Of a stretch of DNA of 24,585 bases, positions 19,925-24,585 are shown one piece after another. The position numbers and the translations under genes are program-made. A model generated the notes under the pieces. The model saw nothing but the letters and a program-made list of their open reading frames with translations, was not told the DNA's origin and did no database searches. The stretch spans positions 1 through 24,585 of the forward strand of contig WTXG01000413.1 in NCBI GenBank assembly GCA_022496185.1, read 5' to 3'. This DNA comes from Multifurca ochricompacta. Taxonomy: Eukaryota; Basidiomycota; Agaricomycetes; Russulales; Russulaceae. Position 1 is the stretch's first letter. Each line of letters starts with the position of its first letter.

Positions 19925-21121
19925 CTAGAAACAACTTGTACCATCATCATCCTGCACCAGGTCCAAATAATCATCAGCTACATTATGATTGTCCATGGTG
20001 TAATTCTCTTTGTCCTCATCCTGGGGACATCTGTGGGCACAGGAGGAACCCATAAGGCCCATGTTGTCCACATGAGTAACAGAGGTTGTGGATGGGGCAG
20101 TCCAGCTTGCGATGCCCTGAGTTGTGGTGAAGACACTTGCCACACCACCCAATGGGTTGATGATTGTTGGGGTGACACTGACATGACAGAAGATGCAGAA
20201 CCAGCTCCAGTGCAGATTGCTGCGGCAGTGGCAACACCATTTGCAGTTGAGGGGACAGTTCCAACTGATATGGTACTTACTGTCACACCACCAACATGTT
20301 TCTCCACAGGGGTTCTCATGCAGATGCAGCATCTCAAATCAATTTGGCAGCAACATCAGGGCAGCCCCCAATGATCATGGAGGAAGGGGCCATGCGTATG
20401 TGTCAGCGTACCTTTCAGCAATGGTCTGGTATGCATCCCCCTTCTCCAACCTCTTTCAATCTCCACCAGTTCCTGTTCCACCTGGAACATCCCACTCGTC
20501 AACCTCATCATCATCTTCACATGCTCTTTGTATTGCTGGTTCAGTGTTGTGCACAGCGTCAGGTTCTTCACAACCTCATTACTTCAGCTTTGAGACATGG
20601 GAGGCGCATATCGTTCAGCACCTCATCATTGCAAAGGCTTGGGAGTCGTCAGTGGCTAAATGCCTGAGCTGTTCATCACTCATCGTATGATGTAGGCGAC
20701 CCATATATCTCTCCTCCAAATAGACTTGGGCCCCATAGACAGGGTCATTCTTTTTCATGCATCCAGCTACATCCATCCCTCTGTTAGTGTAGAATATGTA
20801 CTTTGCAATGGCGACCTCTCTGTCAGCCATGGTGATTTTGAGAGGGAAGTACATGGATGAGTTCGGGTTGTTGGCAAAGAAAGGAAACTCGGGGACTTCA
20901 TCATCCATCTCCATGCCCAGTAGGTCATTCAGGTGAGGTTCTTCACAGTGGTGGAAGTCATCATCTGGGTTGGGGGATTGGTTCTTGACTCGTGCTTCTG
21001 TGGCCTCATAGTCAATGGGGGAAGAGGGATGAGTGGAGGGGTGAGTGGATGGGAAATTCTCAACAACTACAGTGGAGGAGGTGAAGGCATCGACAGTGGC
21101 ATTGGCAGCAATGAAAGACAT
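19925..21121 (-). pseudogene. Post-pol ORF3 of element 2, zinc-knuckle protein (frameshifted)
   Basis: Same protein as at 13481-14659. The likely start MSFIAANATVDAF is at 21121. The first ~168 codons are open to 20615: Ser/Pro-rich, acidic LLGMEMDDEVPEF, then MYFPLKITMADRE, YIFYTNRGMDVAGCMKK, VYLEERYMGRLHHTMSDEQ. A charged middle part follows in another frame (20571-20356). The last 135 codons are open (20332-19925) and carry a CCHC knuckle (CWWCDSKYHISWNC) at 20296-20255. A second cluster, CGKCLHHNSGHRKLDC, and a third, CYSCGQHG, sit in the overlapping frame ending at 20016. Preservation of the knuckles in both elements argues that the ORF was once functional. Confidence 0.82.
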
Positions 21122-21227
21122 GATAGATGTTATGGTGTTAGGACATTGCTGGGGAAGCATGTACTGGGGAATTCATCTGGGATCTGAGGGTCATCCTTTT
21201 AACTGTTCTTGGGTGCTTGGGGATGTC

Positions 21228-21385
21228 GTAAGTGGAACTCCACGATAAGGGTCAGAGCAAAGATGTTCCTGGCTGGTTCCCACGAACTGTCAGAGTCTGG
21301 GAACCCCTTCCACTTGATCAGGTAATGCAGCTTGCGCCCTCAGCCTCTTCAGGATGAATCCAGAATGCAATCCACTTCCCACTCT
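21228..21385 (-). pseudogene. Chromodomain of element 2 (broken)
   Basis: On the minus strand WEVDCILDS starts near 21385, followed after frame or stop damage by LHYLIKWKGFPDSDSSWEPA and an IVEFHL end. Same module as in element 1 at 13231-13382. Confidence 0.87.
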
Positions 21386-21429
21386 GCTTCTCTGTCAATG
21401 AGATCAGGTGGTGGTCTCAGGAAGTTCTT

Positions 21430-22702
21430 GCCATGAATGGAAGTCTCCCTATATGGAGTCAGTAGTTGGGCATGGAAGACTGGGTGAATCTTCCATTTCT
21501 CAGGGAGTTCAAGTTCATATGAAATGTCTGACAGCTTCCTTTTGATCTGGAAGGGTCCATGATGTCAAGGCACTAACTTGGCAGTGGGGTGTGAGGTGTG
21601 AATGTTCTTCCCTTCAGCCAGACCCAGTCATTGGTCTGATAAGGTGTGAATTTGCTAGGCAGTGCAGATAAGAGCTCTTGCGCCTTCAGCAGATTCTCAT
21701 TGGCCAATTGTTGCAGCTCCTTCCATTGGTTGATTTGTTGGGCTACCGATGGTACATCAGTAGGCTTATCTACCCATGTAGTTTGTGGGGTCCAGCCCAT
21801 GATAAGTGAAAAGGGAGTGGCTTTCGTCGTCCTGTTGGGCCAGGAGTTGTGGGCAAACTCTGCTGTCAATAGCCACTGGGCCCAGTTGTTTTGTTGTCTA
21901 TTACACCAGAATCGCAGATACTGTTCTAACCATTGGTTGGTTCGTTCCGATTGCCCATCAGTCTGTGGATGGTATGCCATGGATATGTTCTGTGTGATAT
22001 TCAACATCTTGCATAGGGCTTGTGCGAATGTTGATGTAAACTGAGTGTCTCATCAGAGATGACCTTCTGGGGAAGTCCATAGTGGCGATAGACATGATTG
22101 AGATACAGCTTTGCCACTCCTTCGGCTGTGATAGTTTCTTTGCAGGGTATGAAGAGGGCTGCCTTTGAACAGTTGTGGTTGATGATTGTAAGGATGGAGT
22201 CAAACCCTTGTGACTCAGGAAGTTTGACTATGAAATCCATGGCAATGGTCTGGAATGGGGTCGATGCAATGGGTGTGATGGGATATATTGGTGGGACTTT
22301 TGGGTGCATGTTGACCTTGTTTGCCTGACATGCCGCACATCCTTTCACATAGTTTTTGACATCTTGTTTCATGTTGGGCCACCAGTAATCTCGTTTGGTG
22401 AGGGTGTAGGTGTTGGCAATGCCGGGGTGGCCAGCAGAAGGGAGGTCGTGGTGAAAATGGATCACCCCCCTCTTAATGTTGTCGCCACCGGTGACAACAA
22501 GATGATCGCCATCTTTCCACCACAGGCCATTGATTTCCTTCAAATTGTGTGCATCAGCCCAAGATTGACAAAGTTCTTGGTTCATGTTCTGTGAGACTTG
22601 TGCCCATAAGTCCATGTCATGGAGGCTGACTACAGCAGTCCTTGTGAACACTTCTTCTGGGAGGACCACAATGTTATTATTGTCATCCTCTCTGGTATGC
22701 AT
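21430..22702 (-). pseudogene. Integrase of element 2 (frameshifted)
   Basis: The 233-codon open segment 22702-22001 has the H2C2 domain (VIHFHHDLPSAGHPG and GCAACQANKVN), AMDFIVKLPES with the first catalytic Asp, and VISDE with the second. The 144-codon segment 22007-21573 has AYHPQTDGQSERTNQWLEQ with the catalytic Glu and the NDWVWLKGR tail. In the core, the usual TDH becomes INH. The C-terminal part continues to about 21430 with HGPFQIKRKLSD and IHPVFHAQLLTPY. One frame break lies between the two large segments. Confidence 0.92.
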
Positions 22703-24280
22703 ATCTGGTCTTCATGACAATGCATCTGCTCGTGCATTATGGCTTCCTGTGATGTGTTTCAGGGTAAAATTGTATTCCTCTAGCTCTAAAACTTCTTATG
22801 CCACATGTCGGCTGATTTTGTGGGGTTCCTTCCAGTACAACAGGTTGGAATGGTCAGTATGGATAATGGTTTTATGAGGGGCACCAGCCAGGTAGGGTCA
22901 CCAGTGATGCAGAGCTTTGACAATGGCAGCAATTCTCTATCCCAGATATCATAATTTTGTTTGGCTGGGGAGAAGGTTTCAGAATAGTATGCCACTGGGT
23001 GTAAGATTTGAGCAGTGTCATGCTGGTACAGCACAGCTCCATTTGCAAAGTGGGAGGCATCTACCTCCAGCTCAAAGGGTTGATTTAGATCAGGTTGAAT
23101 GAGCACTGGTTCCACTCCTATGATGTCTCTGATCTGCTTGAATGCTTCTTGTTGGGGCGTATCCCAGTGCCATGGTATGTCCTTTTTTAGGAGGTCATTC
23201 AGTGGATGAGCAATTCCAGAGAAGCCTTTGACAAAATGCTGATAGAAGTTACAGAATCCGACAAAGGACCTAACATCCTTAACACTTGTGGGCATTGGCC
23301 ATTCTCTGATCCCCTGCACCTTGACTGGGTCCATGCACACATGTCCTCCCTCAAGTATGACTCCCAGGTATTCAACACTTTTCTGTTCAAAGGAGCACTT
23401 TGCCAGTTTCAAGTAGAGGTCATGGTCGTGTAGATATCCAGGACCTGATGGACACAGGTTCGATGATGAGGGAGATCATCTTTGGGTAGCAACCAGGATG
23501 TCATCCATGTAGACAACCACTTCTCCTGTCAGTATGAGATCTCAGAATATATGGTTCATCATGGCTTGGAATGTTGCCGGAGAGTTGGTCAGCCCAAAGA
23601 ACATGACATTGGGTTTGAAGAGTCCTTGGTTAGTTTTAAACATGGCTTTTCCCTGATCTCCTTCACAAATACATATGTTGTTGTATCCCCAACGAATGTC
23701 CATTTTGGAGAATAATGCCTTGTCTCTCATTGTGTCAATGAGTTCTGGTATAAGCAGGAGAGGGTAGGCATTCGAATGGTGTAAGCATTGATTCTCCTGT
23801 AATCTTGTACTGGGCATAGTTTGCCATCTTTCTTTTGATAAAGAAGAAGGGTGACCACATAGGGTGACTTGGATGGGCAAATATATCCTTTGGCAAGATG
23901 TTCCTCCAGGAAGGTGGTCAACACCTCTTGCTCCATTGGACAATGGATAGATTTTACAATCAATGGTGGGGGGGGTGTCGGGTATGAAATCAATGGTGTG
24001 GTCCCAAGGTCGTGAAGGTGGGAATCACTGGGATTCTTCTTCAGAGAATACCTTATAGTGATGTTGGTATTCTGTGGGGACAGTGTTTTTGAAGGTTTTG
24101 TCTTCCTGCCCTTCCATTGCCTTTGTGCCAATTCAGAAGCCTTTGTCATAATAGCAGTATACTTGGTCATTAGGCTCTAGATCATCCCATGTAGCTTGTT
24201 CTCGCTTGGATGGCGTGGGGTCATACCGCATAGTCATACCCCAAAGATGTAATTAGAAACTTTTGCTCATAGTTGCATCT
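22703..24280 (-). pseudogene. RT and RNase H of element 2 (frameshifted, nonsense)
   Basis: From right to left: a SLGYDYAV stretch at the protease-RT border (near 24230-24255), a KKDGKL region (about 23815-23850), [27 protein letters not shown], an in-frame TGA at 23542-23544 and the YMDD box at 23500-23511. Next is [18 protein letters not shown] (from about 23400), then RNase H with [16 protein letters not shown] (about 23070) and YYSETFSP. The segment 23412-22786 is open for 208 codons but ends in the wrong frame. RT catalytic residues are kept. Confidence 0.92.
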
Positions 24281-24585
24281 AGGGCCTAGCACGAGTGCAC
24301 TTGTGAGTTACCTGGATCCGAACTCGTGGTATTTAGATTAGATAATCCCATACTCAGATCTGCAACGAGTATGTTACGGATCACCCAGAGCCACGAGTCC
24401 TATACTTGCATGGATCCGAGTACTCGTGGGTATACTCGTAGGTTTTACTTGTAAGGTTTGAGGCAGCCAGAGATCTTCATCTTGCATACACAGAAAGAAT
24501 ATATATATTACTACAATCCCATGAAGTTTCAAGTCAGATCATGCATCCAATCCAAAATAAAACGAATCAGTTATATCTATAGAAA
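24281..24585. other. Unassigned sequence with repeated GGATCCGA/CTCGTGG words
   Basis: Similarity to the Ty3 element ends near 24280. Beyond it, GGATCCGAACTCGTGG (24314-24329) is echoed by GGATCCGAGTACTCGTGG (24412-24429) and CTCGTAGG, plus the reverse forms CACGAGT and AACGAGTA. Repeated subterminal words like these occur near the ends of fungal hAT-type DNA transposons, and TAGGGCC at 24280-24286 could be such an end. The other end is outside the window, so this remains a suggestion. Confidence 0.3.

Larger units (their letters stand above)
19303..24280 (-). mobile_element. Ty3/gypsy chromovirus, element 2 (5' truncated)
   Basis: Minus-strand relative of element 1. From right to left: protease/RT border, RT, RNase H, integrase, chromodomain, ORF3, polypurine tract and one LTR (19303-19893). 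Frames are longer than in element 1 but still broken. Similarity to element 1 stops at about 24280, close to the protease end, so protease, gag and the 5' LTR are absent from the window. Inserted in copia sequence at its left end. Confidence 0.93.

Noticed and set aside
20193..20690. Plus-strand frame of 165 codons
   Set aside because: Antisense to ORF3 of element 2, whose minus-strand protein is supported by comparison with element 1.
1..24585. CRISPR array, tRNA or rRNA genes
   Set aside because: No regularly spaced repeat units, tRNA B-box-like sequence in a foldable context or rRNA signature was seen on either strand.

Overview
The window looks like genomic DNA of a mushroom-forming fungus (Basidiomycota, Agaricomycetes). 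The evidence is two spliced genes with 48-74 bp GT-AG introns that belong to families expanded in Agaricomycetes (a DUF6532-domain protein and a kinase-like protein), next to a dense, nested cluster of LTR retrotransposons. No rRNA, tRNA, CRISPR array or bacterial operon was seen. All identifications are by eye from motifs; no database was searched.

Layout. 1-2147: no gene that can be supported. 2148-3354 (-): a six-exon DUF6532 gene of 299 codons. 3355-4250: divergent intergenic region. 4251-5605 (+): a five-exon protein-kinase-like gene with intact HRD, DFG and APE motifs, but one base short in a T run in exon 1. 5606-7880: gene-poor DNA with a GGGTACGGGT inverted repeat and two diverged copies of a ~200 bp repeat. 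7881-15267 (+): a complete but frameshift-riddled Ty3/gypsy chromovirus with paired 580/577 bp LTRs, gag, protease, RT, RNase H, integrase, chromodomain and an extra ORF after pol. 15268-15732 (+): the 3' end (integrase tail plus chromodomain) of a different Ty3/gypsy element, followed by a probable LTR start at 16166. 16802-19302 (+): the 5' part of a Ty1/copia element (gag, protease, integrase). It is cut at 19303 by a second, opposite-strand Ty3/gypsy element, related to the first, running to ~24280 (-), where it breaks off inside the protease end. 24281-24585: unrelated sequence with repeated GGATCCGA/ACTCGTGG motifs, perhaps a DNA-transposon end.

How it fits together. The left 5.6 kb is ordinary genic sequence; the right 17 kb is a transposon graveyard in which elements have landed in one another. 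The two full-type Ty3 elements belong to one lineage and share an unusual third ORF of ~390 codons between the chromodomain and the polypurine tract. That ORF carries a CCHC zinc knuckle and two further Cys/His clusters, although the gag of the first element already has its own knuckle. This ORF is the best candidate for an under-described component here. The first element lacks a target-site duplication and its two flanks do not match, pointing to recombination or an assembly join.
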